Source: Blautia sp. (lineage in GTDB: Bacteria; Bacillota; Clostridia; Lachnospirales; Lachnospiraceae). Taken from it: DNA of 17,950 nucleotides. Position 1 is the stretch's first letter; each line of letters starts with the position of its first letter. The stretch covers positions 1 through 17,950 of the forward strand of contig JAUUSJ010000081.1 in the NCBI GenBank assembly GCA_030841965.1. The letters are read 5' to 3'. This document shows positions 6,621 through 13,451 of the stretch, one piece after another. A program made the position numbers and the translations under genes. The notes under the pieces are model-generated. The model saw only the letters and a list, made by a program, of their open reading frames with translations, did not search any database and was not told the origin of the DNA.

Positions 6621-8069
6621 CTATTTATCATTTGAATTATCCATAATAACTTGTAGAAAATACACTCTATTTTTAGTTCCTCCGCTTGTACCAAGCTTGC
6701 CTTCTTCCACCAATTCTTTCAAAATAACACGAGTTCTAGCCTCACTTAATTCAAGTATATCTGCTATTTCACTTGTCCTAGAAATGCCATGCAATTTAAG
6801 AAAATCAATAATTTTTTCTTTGTTTTTTTGAGTTTTATTTTCCTTTTTTATTTCGCTTGTTTTATTTCGCTTGTTTTTTTCGCTTGTTTTTTTCGCTTGT
6901 TTTTTCTTAATATTATAATTTAAATTTTTTAATGTAACTGTAAACTGTACTCTATCAGAATAAAATTCTGGTACTTTTTCTGGAGTATAATTTACTGCAT
7001 GTTCATATGCACTTTTTATTTTATTCAATCCACTTCCCTGTCTCTCCATATACCCTAATCTACTAAATATATCTGCCAATACAGGATTCCTTCTCACCGA
7101 TGGAATCATATCTATATCTCTTTCTTGAATATTTGTCCCATCTGGCATCTCTCCTGGAGAATATATCACAAGTCGATTATCAAATATATCAATATGGACT
7201 TCACTCCCATTTATTAAATAATCTCTATGAACTAATGCATTAACAATACTCTCAAATACACTTCTTTCACAATAATCAGGCAATTCAATTCTTGAATTTG
7301 ACGTTTTCTTCCATAAAACCTTCATATTACGTTTCACAAAGGCAACACCTTCATTTAAAAGTGTAATCAAACTACCACTATACTCTCCACTATCTAATGC
7401 GTCAACTTGTCCCCCACTTTTATCTAAACCATTCCATCTTGTACAAAATAGTCTGGAATGACGAATGGGAGAATTATCTGCGAGTATTGCTCCTGCATTT
7501 GTAAGCCTTCCATCTCTTCCAACAATTCCAAAAGATTCAAATGACTTTTCACTCATGCTATTTCCAGTCCATTCTTTATATCTCTCACGAAGTTTAGAAA
7601 AAGAAAAATCTTCAAAAATATAATCTGAAATCAGAGAATCATAAGAAGAATTTTTTCCTCTGAGTACAAGTCTCTTTAATTCTGTTGCATTAGCGGAAAC
7701 ACTCTCGTTTCCTATTCGAACATATGCTTCCATCGTTCCATCACCCGTATAATAATAGGGAGTTTCTTGACCTGATAATACTTTTAATAACAATAATTCC
7801 TTTTCATCAGCCGTCTTTTGTATTTTTAAAATAATTTCTGGTAATGGCTCAATACGTTCTTTGATTTTCTGACTAACAAATTCAGATACTTTCTTAATAT
7901 CTTCAATCCCCACTATTGTCCCATCATCAGCAATTCCAAATATCAATGTACCACCTACTCCATTAGCAAAGGCACTTACACTTTTCAACCAGCTTTTAGG
8001 CTTTTTTATTTCCACTGCTTGCTTCTTATCATATTCTGTTGTTTCCCCCAATATTTCTGTAATATTCAA
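6621..8069 (-). CDS. AlbA_2 (Schlafen-type)/HATPase_c_4 putative DNA-binding regulator
   Basis: A 482-residue protein of the family often labelled RecG-related or ATP-binding transcriptional regulator. Residues about 10-130 form the Schlafen AlbA_2 domain (SFANGVGGTLIFGIADDG). Residues about 255-400 form a GHKL-like ATP-binding domain with ESIVNALVHRDY and GSGLNKIKSAYEHA. A Lys-rich linker (about 400-430) leads to a C-terminal winged helix (FLKLHGISRTSEIADILELS). The start is TTG (8067-8069) with AGGAGG eight bases upstream; no better start exists and the family begins here. The linker is encoded by a tandem repeat whose length is not a multiple of three. The family is thought to regulate transcription; the target is unknown. 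It follows a P-loop kinase remnant. Confidence 0.85.
   Translation of the reverse strand: MNITEILGETTEYDKKQAVEIKKPKSWLKSVSAFANGVGGTLIFGIADDGTIVGIEDIKKVSEFVSQKIKERIEPLPEIILKIQKTADEKELLLLKVLSGQETPYYYTGDGTMEAYVRIGNESVSANATELKRLVLRGKNSSYDSLISDYIFEDFSFSKLRERYKEWTGNSMSEKSFESFGIVGRDGRLTNAGAILADNSPIRHSRLFCTRWNGLDKSGGQVDALDSGEYSGSLITLLNEGVAFVKRNMKVLWKKTSNSRIELPDYCERSVFESIVNALVHRDYLINGSEVHIDIFDNRLVIYSPGEMPDGTNIQERDIDMIPSVRRNPVLADIFSRLGYMERQGSGLNKIKSAYEHAVNYTPEKVPEFYSDRVQFTVTLKNLNYNIKKKQAKKTSEKNKRNKTSEIKKENKTQKNKEKIIDFLKLHGISRTSEIADILELSEARTRVILKELVEEGKLGTSGGTKNRVYFLQVIMDNSNDK
6851..6906. repeat. Four-copy 13-14-nt tandem repeat inside the AlbA_2 gene
   Basis: The heptamer CGCTTGT recurs at 6854, 6868, 6881 and 6894 (plus-strand view), separated by T-rich spacers, giving units of 14, 13 and 13 bases. 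Because 13 is not divisible by three, the coding strand reads successive copies in different frames (QAKK, SEKN, KRN, KTSE). It lies in the linker before the C-terminal winged helix. Confidence 0.85.
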
Positions 8070-8113
8070 TCTCCTTTCCTCCTATCTCTATTTTAAATCT
8101 ATTATAATCTCCA

Positions 8114-8179
8114 TCATACTGATTCTCTTGCCAATGTCGTTTTTCCACTTGCGACAGAACCAACTATATCTATTTTCAT
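8114..8179 (-). pseudogene. Stump of a P-loop NTPase/kinase gene
   Basis: This short frame starts with ATG at 8177-8179, has AAGGAAAG just upstream, and encodes MKIDIVGSVASGKTTLARES before a stop at 8114-8116. GSVASGKT is a complete Walker A motif at the expected position for adenylate-kinase-like or DNA topology modulation (FlaR-like) proteins, which start in just this way and usually have about 170 residues. Only the first 21 codons remain. A deletion has evidently joined the stump to the leader of the AlbA_2 gene, whose ribosome site lies about 30 bases downstream. Confidence 0.75.
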
Positions 8180-8243
8180 ACTTTCCTTACTCTAATCTAT
8201 CTAATTTTAAAACTAAAAATTTTCACTCTCAAAAATTTAGTGA

Positions 8244-8999
8244 TCAATCACTAATAATATTATTGTACACAGAACTTCCATCCAAAATAGTTCCAAATGT
8301 ATCGACCCATAATGGTATATAGCCACATCTACTCGCCACCATCTGAGAACCAATATTAGTTACGGATGCAGAATAAAATGGCACTATATCTCTCATTAAT
8401 AATTCTTTCGTTAAATTACTGACTAAGTTTGTACCCAACCTAGCATTTCTATATTCTTCTTTAACATCTACACCAATCTCCCAGACATCTTCTATAGATG
8501 TTTTGGATACACCTGCTATTCCTATAATTTTCTCATGATCCTTTGCAATATAAACAGCTTTTGTCGGCGTGTAGCCATTTTCATCAAATGATAAGGAATT
8601 CTCAAATCCCTCTAAGCCTCTCAATTTCAAAATATCTTTATAAAAGAGAAGTTCATATTCATAGCTAAATATATTTGATATATTACCTATATAAGTATTG
8701 TTTGGAACATAGTGTATCGTTTGTCCATAAACAAATGGAAGCTCAAAAATTTCATCTCGATTTTTATCTTTCAATATTTCTTTTAATTTTATATGTAAAT
8801 CTCCTGACGTACAAACCACTATACAATTTCTGTATGCTAGTATCTTAATATATGGCTTTTGGGCATTTGTATTAATAGAATATATTGTATTTTTCCCATT
8901 TAATTCCGCCAAACTACAATAATACTCCTCTGACAATAATTTCTCGATTCTATTTTTTATTGTTTCTTTCATATTTAATTTTATCTTTTCCAATCTCAT
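8244..8999 (-). CDS. GNAT acetyltransferase with an extra N-terminal domain
   Basis: A 251-residue protein. The C-terminal half (about residues 145-240) is a GNAT domain: AVYIAKDHEKIIGIAGVS, the acetyl-CoA loop EEYRNARLGTNLVSNLTKEL and a motif B region ASVTNIGSQMVASRCGY. The N-terminal 140 residues form a separate domain of unknown function seen in some clostridial acetyltransferases. The substrate is unknown. AAAGG lies nine bases before the first ATG; the second in-frame Met (residue 10) has no good site. The base composition is AT-rich like its neighbours. Confidence 0.82.
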   Translation of the reverse strand: MRLEKIKLNMKETIKNRIEKLLSEEYYCSLAELNGKNTIYSINTNAQKPYIKILAYRNCIVVCTSGDLHIKLKEILKDKNRDEIFELPFVYGQTIHYVPNNTYIGNISNIFSYEYELLFYKDILKLRGLEGFENSLSFDENGYTPTKAVYIAKDHEKIIGIAGVSKTSIEDVWEIGVDVKEEYRNARLGTNLVSNLTKELLMRDIVPFYSASVTNIGSQMVASRCGYIPLWVDTFGTILDGSSVYNNIISD

Positions 9000-9082
9000 T
9001 TTCTCTAACCTTTTACTTTCTCGTATGCTCTACTAAAAAAACCTCAGATTGGTAACTCCTTATATAATATCATAAAACTCTT

Positions 9083-9104
9083 CCCACCGCCTAAAGGCAG
9101 TGGG
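9083..9104. mobile_element. Relic hairpin, possibly an IS200/IS605-type right end
   Basis: CCCACCGCC, loop TAAA, GGCAGTGGG forms a stem of eight pairs with one C-A mismatch. Neither side has a proper T-tract, so it is not a standard terminator. Read on the minus strand, GGAAACCCACTGCCTTTAGG with its pairing arm and then AAGAGTT resembles, from memory, the subterminal hairpin after tnpB in clostridial IS200/IS605 elements. No transposase is left nearby. It could still serve as a weak terminator for the Nudix gene. Confidence 0.4.
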
Positions 9105-9142
9105 TTTCCGCCCATACTAAACGAAAAAGTTTTTATTATAAA

Positions 9143-9592
9143 TCATTTCAAAACAATCTTCCACTCATCCTCTTCAACAATATACTGAAATTCGTTTAAA
9201 TTATCATCCAACATTACCTCAAGCAACTCATAAAACCCACTTACTAAATTTACATTTGATAATTCTTCTCTCTTAACCCAATGCATTTTGCCTTCTTCGG
9301 AAGAGATAACTTCGCCGCTAAACTCATCTGCATGAAATAAAAATACAATATATCGACCGTTTTCTATTGGAAATTGTTTCACTCCACATAGTTTCGGATT
9401 TAGAATTGTCAAACCTGTCTCTTCTTTTATTTCTCTTATGATAGCATCTACGATAGATTCCCCCTTCTCAATATGTCCACCTGGGAGTGTAAATCCTTTC
9501 CAGTCCTCTTTCACTCTATCTTGCAATAAATATTCATTGTCTCTGCTTATTAAACATAATGTAGTTAATTCTACATTTTCTGTACGATTCAT
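9143..9592 (-). CDS. Nudix hydrolase (MutT-like)
   Basis: A 149-residue hydrolase of nucleoside-diphosphate-linked substrates. The complete Nudix box G-x5-E-x7-R-E-U-x-E-E-x-G-U spans residues 39-61 (GHIEKGES through REIKEETGL), preceded by the usual FTLPGG. The glutamates of REIKEE bind the catalytic Mg2+. The substrate cannot be told; similar proteins clean oxidised dGTP or other dinucleotides. GGAGGTG lies 6 bases before ATG. It follows the small membrane protein gene by 30 bases and is probably the last gene of a unit with that gene and the acetyltransferase upstream. Confidence 0.93.
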   Translation of the reverse strand: MNRTENVELTTLCLISRDNEYLLQDRVKEDWKGFTLPGGHIEKGESIVDAIIREIKEETGLTILNPKLCGVKQFPIENGRYIVFLFHADEFSGEVISSEEGKMHWVKREELSNVNLVSGFYELLEVMLDDNLNEFQYIVEEDEWKIVLK

Positions 9593-9622
9593 TTTTCTTC
9601 ACCTCCGAGAAGTTTCATTTCA

Positions 9623-9943
9623 TCATTTCTTTTTACGATATTTTCTTTCTATCCCTAAAGTATATATGACCATTAACAATATTGTTTCCACCATAACTCC
9701 TACTACAGAGATTATCACCAACGAGGAATTCTGACCTCCCAATAATGGCACCCCCAAAACAATAAAAACGATTCCAAATACACAAAACAACTTGCCTACT
9801 GCATAGTTATATTTTTGATAATCTTCAACGTCAAACATCTCTGCATTTGCCCAAAAACCTACTGGCTTTTTTGAAAAAAATGAAAAAATCCCGATACCAA
9901 GTATAATAACTCCAACAGCAGCCCATATAATAAATGCTAACAT
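9623..9943 (-). CDS. Small membrane protein (DUF3784-like)
   Basis: A 106-residue integral membrane protein with three hydrophobic segments at about residues 3-23, 50-69 and 74-97. The conserved-looking loop FFSKKPVGFWANAEMF followed by YNYAVGKLFCVFG is a pattern I associate with small Firmicute proteins of the DUF3784/SdpI-related kind, whose function is unknown. A G-rich ribosome site (GGGGGGAAG) precedes ATG. It lies 46 bases after the upstream acetyltransferase and 30 before the Nudix gene, so all three are probably co-transcribed. Confidence 0.75.
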   Translation of the reverse strand: MLAFIIWAAVGVIILGIGIFSFFSKKPVGFWANAEMFDVEDYQKYNYAVGKLFCVFGIVFIVLGVPLLGGQNSSLVIISVVGVMVETILLMVIYTLGIERKYRKKK

Positions 9944-9989
9944 TAACTTCCCCCCAATCTTCCAAATCTAATTAATACTATTCTTAATA

Positions 9990-10445
9990 TTAGAATTTAT
10001 TTTTCTCCATAATATAATTCGTCAAAAAAATTCCGTTTCTTATAACTTCTTGTTTCTTAATCACTTTATATCCCCTAAAAATAAAAAAATTTTTCGCTGT
10101 AATAGAGGCGTGAGTGGTAATTTTATCCGTTTGTACAGCTTGCTCTAAATTATCACAAATAATAGTTCCAATTCCTTGATTTTGATAATCTTTATGTACG
10201 TACAATCTATCTAAATATCCATTCTTATCAATATCACCAAATCCAACTATGATATCATCTTCTATCACAACAATCGTAAAATGTTCGGACAATGATTTAT
10301 TCCACTCTAATAAATTCACCTTACCAGTTGCCCATACATTTAACTGCTCCTTCGTATAATCTCTAGCATTTACACCGTGAACAGTTTCATAAAATAGCTC
10401 CGCTATATCTTCACAATCAGATGGTATATATTTTCTGGCAATCAC
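9990..10445 (-). CDS. GNAT acetyltransferase
   Basis: A 151-residue acetyltransferase. It shows VVIEDDIIVGFGDID as the central strands, then LDRLYVHKDYQNQGIGTIIC, whose Gln-Asn-Gln-Gly-Ile-Gly is the acetyl-CoA loop, and ITAKNFFIFRGYKVIKK as motif B, a layout close to YafP/ElaA-like putative acetyltransferases. The frame opens at an upstream GTG (10451), but the ribosome site AGGAG sits only three bases before it. GTG at 10443-10445, nine bases away, gives the family-like start MIARKYIPSD. A promoter with an extended -10 lies upstream. Confidence 0.85.
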   Translation of the reverse strand: MIARKYIPSDCEDIAELFYETVHGVNARDYTKEQLNVWATGKVNLLEWNKSLSEHFTIVVIEDDIIVGFGDIDKNGYLDRLYVHKDYQNQGIGTIICDNLEQAVQTDKITTHASITAKNFFIFRGYKVIKKQEVIRNGIFLTNYIMEKNKF

Positions 10446-10481
10446 TCGCACCCACTCCTATAATTTCAATTTATTCTTCTC

Positions 10482-10510
10482 AGTATATCATATATTTGCA
10501 GTTCTGTCCT
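10482..10510 (-). promoter_or_regulatory. Promoter of the GNAT-membrane protein-Nudix unit
   Basis: On the minus strand AGGACA (10505-10510) and TATACT (10482-10487) are 17 bases apart, and the -10 box carries an extended TG one base upstream. The GTG start lies 36 bases downstream. Confidence 0.55.
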
Positions 10511-10608
10511 AAACAATATATAAAAAATATATTATCACGCTTTGATATTACCTATACTTAAATTCTCACCCTCAGTATAGTCAATTTTTTTCACTGAGCC
10601 TAACAGAT

Positions 10609-12513
10609 TTATATACTTTTTTCTATGTTCTCCATAATCATATCCTCCAAAGCATTTCCCGGGGGAACAATAGGCATTACATTACTCTCTCTATCAACTA
10701 TAAATTCAATTACTGTAGGAGTTTTTGTATTTTTCTTTGCCTCTTCCAGCGCCCTTCTTATATCTTTTTCTTGCGTGACACGAACCCCTCTTGCTCCATA
10801 ACTCCTCGCTAAACTCACAAAATTTGGTGTATATTCTGGACAATTTTCATCTGGATGATTGCACCCAACAGGACAGCTTTTTCGATAGCACATACATGTA
10901 CTAAAATAACGTCTTTCGTAAAACATTTCTTGCCATTGCCGCACATTTCCAAGATAACCATTATTCAAAATACAGATAATAATAGGCAGTTCATATACAA
11001 CTGCTGTGGCAAGCTCCTGAATATTCATCTGTATTCCACCATCTCCCGCAATGACGATAACATCTTTATGTGGATTTCCCAGCTTAGCACCGATTGCCGC
11101 CGGAAGACCATATCCCATTGTGCCGAGTCCCCCAGAAGTTATCATCTTTTTGTTTTCACCGAGTTCTAGAAACTGTGTTGCCCATAATTGATTTTGTCCC
11201 ACATCTGTTGCGATAACTGCATTAGTAAACACTTCATTTATTTCTCTCATAATTTTCTGTGGCATATTTTGCGAAACACCAAAACTATCTCTTTGCGTGC
11301 AGAGCATAGATGCGGTATACTCCTCCTTCCATTTTTGAATTTCCAATCTCCATTTTAAAATTTCTAATTTCCATTCTCGAACTTTCAGTCCTCGTTCCTC
11401 GATTTCCAACAACTTTACTCTCTCAATTAGCTCACAAATAGTTTTCTTAGCATCTAGAACAATAGAGATATCAGCTTCTATATTTCTAGAAATACAAGTT
11501 GAATCTATATCTATATGGATGATGACGGCAGCTGGTGCAAATTTTTCAATCTTCCCTGTGATACGATCATTAAATCTTGTTCCTATAGCAATTAAAACAT
11601 CACAGCGACTAATTGCCAGATTTGCAGCATAACTGCCATGAATACCAATATTTCCTATATACAATTCATGACTCGATGAAATGGCTCCTTTTCCCATAAT
11701 CGTCGTAACTACTGGAATACCTGTTCTTTGTGCAAGCTCTGTTATCTCCTTACTAGCATGAGCAATATTTACTCCTCCACCAATTAAAAAAAGCGGTTTT
11801 TTAGCATGACTTAATTTGGAAAAAGCTTTATCTAACTGCTTTATATAATCTGAACTCACATCTGCTAAATTATTTAAGATTTTAGAAGGGAATTCTCGAT
11901 AATTTGTTTCCAAATGAGTCATATCTTTCTGTAAATTGCTCAATAACTGATCATTACGTTTTCTACTTCTTCTCAAATAAGCATCTGTATTTAAATAAAC
12001 ATCACTGCCAAACGCTCTCTGAATATCTTTTGGTAAATCTACAACGACAACCCCTGGTTTTCCAGTGGAGGCTATCCAAAATGCTTTTTGTATTGTCTCT
12101 GCCAATTTTTCACGGCTACGTACTGACACAGCATACTTGCAAATGCTACTCGTAATACTTACAATATCTACTTCCTGAAAGGCATGCTTACCAATAAGCT
12201 CTGTAGAAACCTGACCAGTAAAACAGACCAACGGAACACTATCATAATTGGCCGTGGCAATGCCTGTAACAAGATTCGTCGCTCCTGGTCCACTTGTAAC
12301 TAAACATACACCAACCTTTCCTGTAGAACGAGCATATCCATCTGCCGCATGTATAAGCCCCTGCTCATGTCGCGGTAATATAACTTGAATATCCCTCTCC
12401 CCATAGAGAGCATCGAATAAATCAATCGCCTGTCCTCCTGGATATGCAAACAATATATCCACTTTTTCCTCTTTTAATGCCTTTATTACTAATTGTGCTC
12501 CTGTGATTTCCAT
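10609..12513 (-). CDS. ilvB: Acetolactate synthase large subunit, with inserts
   Basis: A thiamine-diphosphate enzyme that joins two pyruvates to acetolactate, or pyruvate and 2-oxobutyrate to acetohydroxybutyrate, in branched-chain amino acid synthesis. Seen: FAYPGGQAIDLFDAL, the catalytic Glu50 in PRHEQG, RFNDRITGKIEKFAP, and the cofactor motif GDGGIQMN to NN. At 634 residues it exceeds the usual 560-590. Extra pieces are about 30 residues near 175-205, a Trp-rich repeat near 378-400, and a cysteine-rich insert near 540-560 at the place of the C-terminal mobile loop. Start: of two ATGs, GGAGGG touches the first, so the second (12511-12513) is preferred. No small subunit gene (ilvN) lies in the window. 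A TetR gene lies upstream with a shared operator-like site. Confidence 0.92.
   Translation of the reverse strand: MEITGAQLVIKALKEEKVDILFAYPGGQAIDLFDALYGERDIQVILPRHEQGLIHAADGYARSTGKVGVCLVTSGPGATNLVTGIATANYDSVPLVCFTGQVSTELIGKHAFQEVDIVSITSSICKYAVSVRSREKLAETIQKAFWIASTGKPGVVVVDLPKDIQRAFGSDVYLNTDAYLRRSRKRNDQLLSNLQKDMTHLETNYREFPSKILNNLADVSSDYIKQLDKAFSKLSHAKKPLFLIGGGVNIAHASKEITELAQRTGIPVVTTIMGKGAISSSHELYIGNIGIHGSYAANLAISRCDVLIAIGTRFNDRITGKIEKFAPAAVIIHIDIDSTCISRNIEADISIVLDAKKTICELIERVKLLEIEERGLKVREWKLEILKWRLEIQKWKEEYTASMLCTQRDSFGVSQNMPQKIMREINEVFTNAVIATDVGQNQLWATQFLELGENKKMITSGGLGTMGYGLPAAIGAKLGNPHKDVIVIAGDGGIQMNIQELATAVVYELPIIICILNNGYLGNVRQWQEMFYERRYFSTCMCYRKSCPVGCNHPDENCPEYTPNFVSLARSYGARGVRVTQEKDIRRALEEAKKNTKTPTVIEFIVDRESNVMPIVPPGNALEDMIMENIEKSI
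11329..11391. repeat. 21-bp tandem repeat inside ilvB
   Basis: Three successive 21-bp units begin with CCA at 11329, 11350 and 11371. Because 21 is a multiple of three, they encode in-frame heptads EWKLEIL, KWRLEIQ and KWKEEYT, each with Trp at position two. The unit sequences have diverged, so the duplication is not recent. Confidence 0.75.
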
Positions 12514-12532
12514 AAACATCCCTCCATCTTAT

Positions 12533-12557
12533 ATTGTATGCATGTACTTGCTTGCAT
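12533..12557 (-). promoter_or_regulatory. ilvB promoter -10 and candidate TetR operator
   Basis: The 20-bp near-palindrome ATGCATGTACTTGCTTGCAT (12538-12557) has arms ATGCA/TGCAT. It touches a -10 box TACAAT (minus strand, 12533-12538). No good -35 is visible 17 bases upstream (ATATAT). The site matches 15 of 20 bases with a near-palindrome over the TetR gene's own promoter. Confidence 0.6.
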
Positions 12558-12570
12558 ATATTTATTTTTT

Positions 12571-12667
12571 AAGACTGCTGCAAAATAAAATCTTCTATGA
12601 AATATGCCTTCAAATCATGTTAGCAATATCCCTGTTTAAAATAAAAACTTTATTTTAGAGCAGTCTT
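12571..12667. mobile_element. 97-bp MITE-like element between the TetR gene and ilvB
   Basis: Terminal inverted repeats of 19 bases, AAGACTGCTGCAAAATAAA at 12571-12589 and its complement at 12649-12667, match at 17 of 19 positions and enclose 59 bases without coding potential. There is no T-tract in the direction of the TetR gene, so a terminator is unlikely. The ends resemble those of small non-autonomous elements. No target duplication is clear. The left end lies 13 bases upstream of the ilvB operator, so the element may supply or have displaced the ilvB -35 region. Confidence 0.5.
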
Positions 12668-12675
12668 TCTCTCTT

Positions 12676-13251
12676 TTATCCATTCAAACCTTTCACAAAT
12701 AGCTCCACACTATTTTTAATATATGTTTCTCTATCCACATCAGAAAGTTTATCGTCAAAGGAAGCCTTTAAAAAAGTATACCCAAAGGTTGCGGAAAAAA
12801 TAGTCATTGCAAAAGCCTCATAATCTGCTTTTGGTATTTTCCCCATCTCACACATTTTATTTAAGTATTCTATAAATACTGACAAAAATGCCTGCGGTAC
12901 TTTCATAATAAGAGAGGCAGTCTCCTCATATAACTGTGGTGCTCTAAGACCAATAGATAAATTTACAAAATCTGGTGTAATTCGATTCATATATTCCCTC
13001 ATAAACATTTCCAAATCTGTCTTAAGCTCCCAAGTTATATTAGAAAAAATTTCTGGTGTGACATTCCCCCTCCATTTTTCCTGCTCCATCCCTTTTAAAA
13101 TAATATCCTTTTTACTCGCAAACTTTCTAAACAATGTACATTCGTTGACTCTGGCTAACTTTGCTATCTCTTTTGTAGTCGTCGCCACATAGCCCTTATC
13201 TCGCACTAACGCCATCGCAGCATCTATTATTTTCTGACTCGTCTCGTCCAT
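12676..13251 (-). CDS. TetR/AcrR-family transcriptional regulator
   Basis: A 191-residue repressor. The N-terminal helix-turn-helix (about residues 5-50) reads KIIDAAMALVRDKGYVATTT, then KEIAKLARVNECTLFRKFAS, a textbook TetR domain. The C-terminal ligand domain is helical with no recognisable effector signature. The frame opens at a TTG (13269), but GGAGGTGAT precedes ATG at 13249-13251, which gives the usual TetR start. It is read in the same direction as ilvB, 162 bases upstream of it. A near-palindromic site overlies its own promoter and a related one lies in front of ilvB. This suggests it represses itself and ilvB; the ligand is unknown. Confidence 0.9.
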   Translation of the reverse strand: MDETSQKIIDAAMALVRDKGYVATTTKEIAKLARVNECTLFRKFASKKDIILKGMEQEKWRGNVTPEIFSNITWELKTDLEMFMREYMNRITPDFVNLSIGLRAPQLYEETASLIMKVPQAFLSVFIEYLNKMCEMGKIPKADYEAFAMTIFSATFGYTFLKASFDDKLSDVDRETYIKNSVELFVKGLNG

Positions 13252-13263
13252 CTCATCACCTCC

Positions 13264-13310
13264 ATGCAAGTGAATACTTTCATTCTAGCAAATACACAGA
13301 TATAAGTCAA
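13264..13310 (-). promoter_or_regulatory. TetR gene promoter with overlapping operator-like dyad
   Basis: On the minus strand TTGACT (13305-13310), 17 bases, TAGAAT (13282-13287). The near-palindrome ATGCAAGTGAATACTTTCAT (13264-13283) overlaps the end of the -10 box and the likely transcription start and abuts the ribosome site, the classic position for an autorepressor. Arms match at 8 of 10 positions. Confidence 0.8.
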
Positions 13311-13393
13311 TAATAAATACTACTTGTTACAATATAAATTCATTACTAAACTTAAAAACATTTCTTATTAGTCGTATATTTTCAATTTTAATA

Positions 13394-13422
13394 TAAAAAG
13401 AAAGCATCTCTAAAGAGACGCT
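13394..13422 (-). terminator. Rho-independent terminator of the MerR gene
   Basis: AGCATCTC at 13403-13410 pairs with GAGACGCT at 13415-13422 (one G-T pair) around loop TAAA. On the minus strand the stem is followed by TTTCTTTTT. It lies 30 bases past the MerR stop codon. Confidence 0.88.
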
Positions 13423-13451
13423 ATTCCGATAATTATTTCCTAATTACACTA

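Noticed and set aside
6851..6906. The tandem repeat as a CRISPR or integration array
   Set aside because: Units are only 13-14 bases, contiguous, T-rich and inside a coding sequence; there are no unique spacers.
10567..10597. CTCAGT/ACTGAG inverted repeat as an ilvB terminator
   Set aside because: The stem has six pairs, the loop is long, and no T-run follows on the minus strand.
12571..12667. Reading the 97-base inverted repeat as the TetR terminator
   Set aside because: The loop is about 60 bases and the minus-strand side continues with A residues, not T, so a mobile-element reading fits better.
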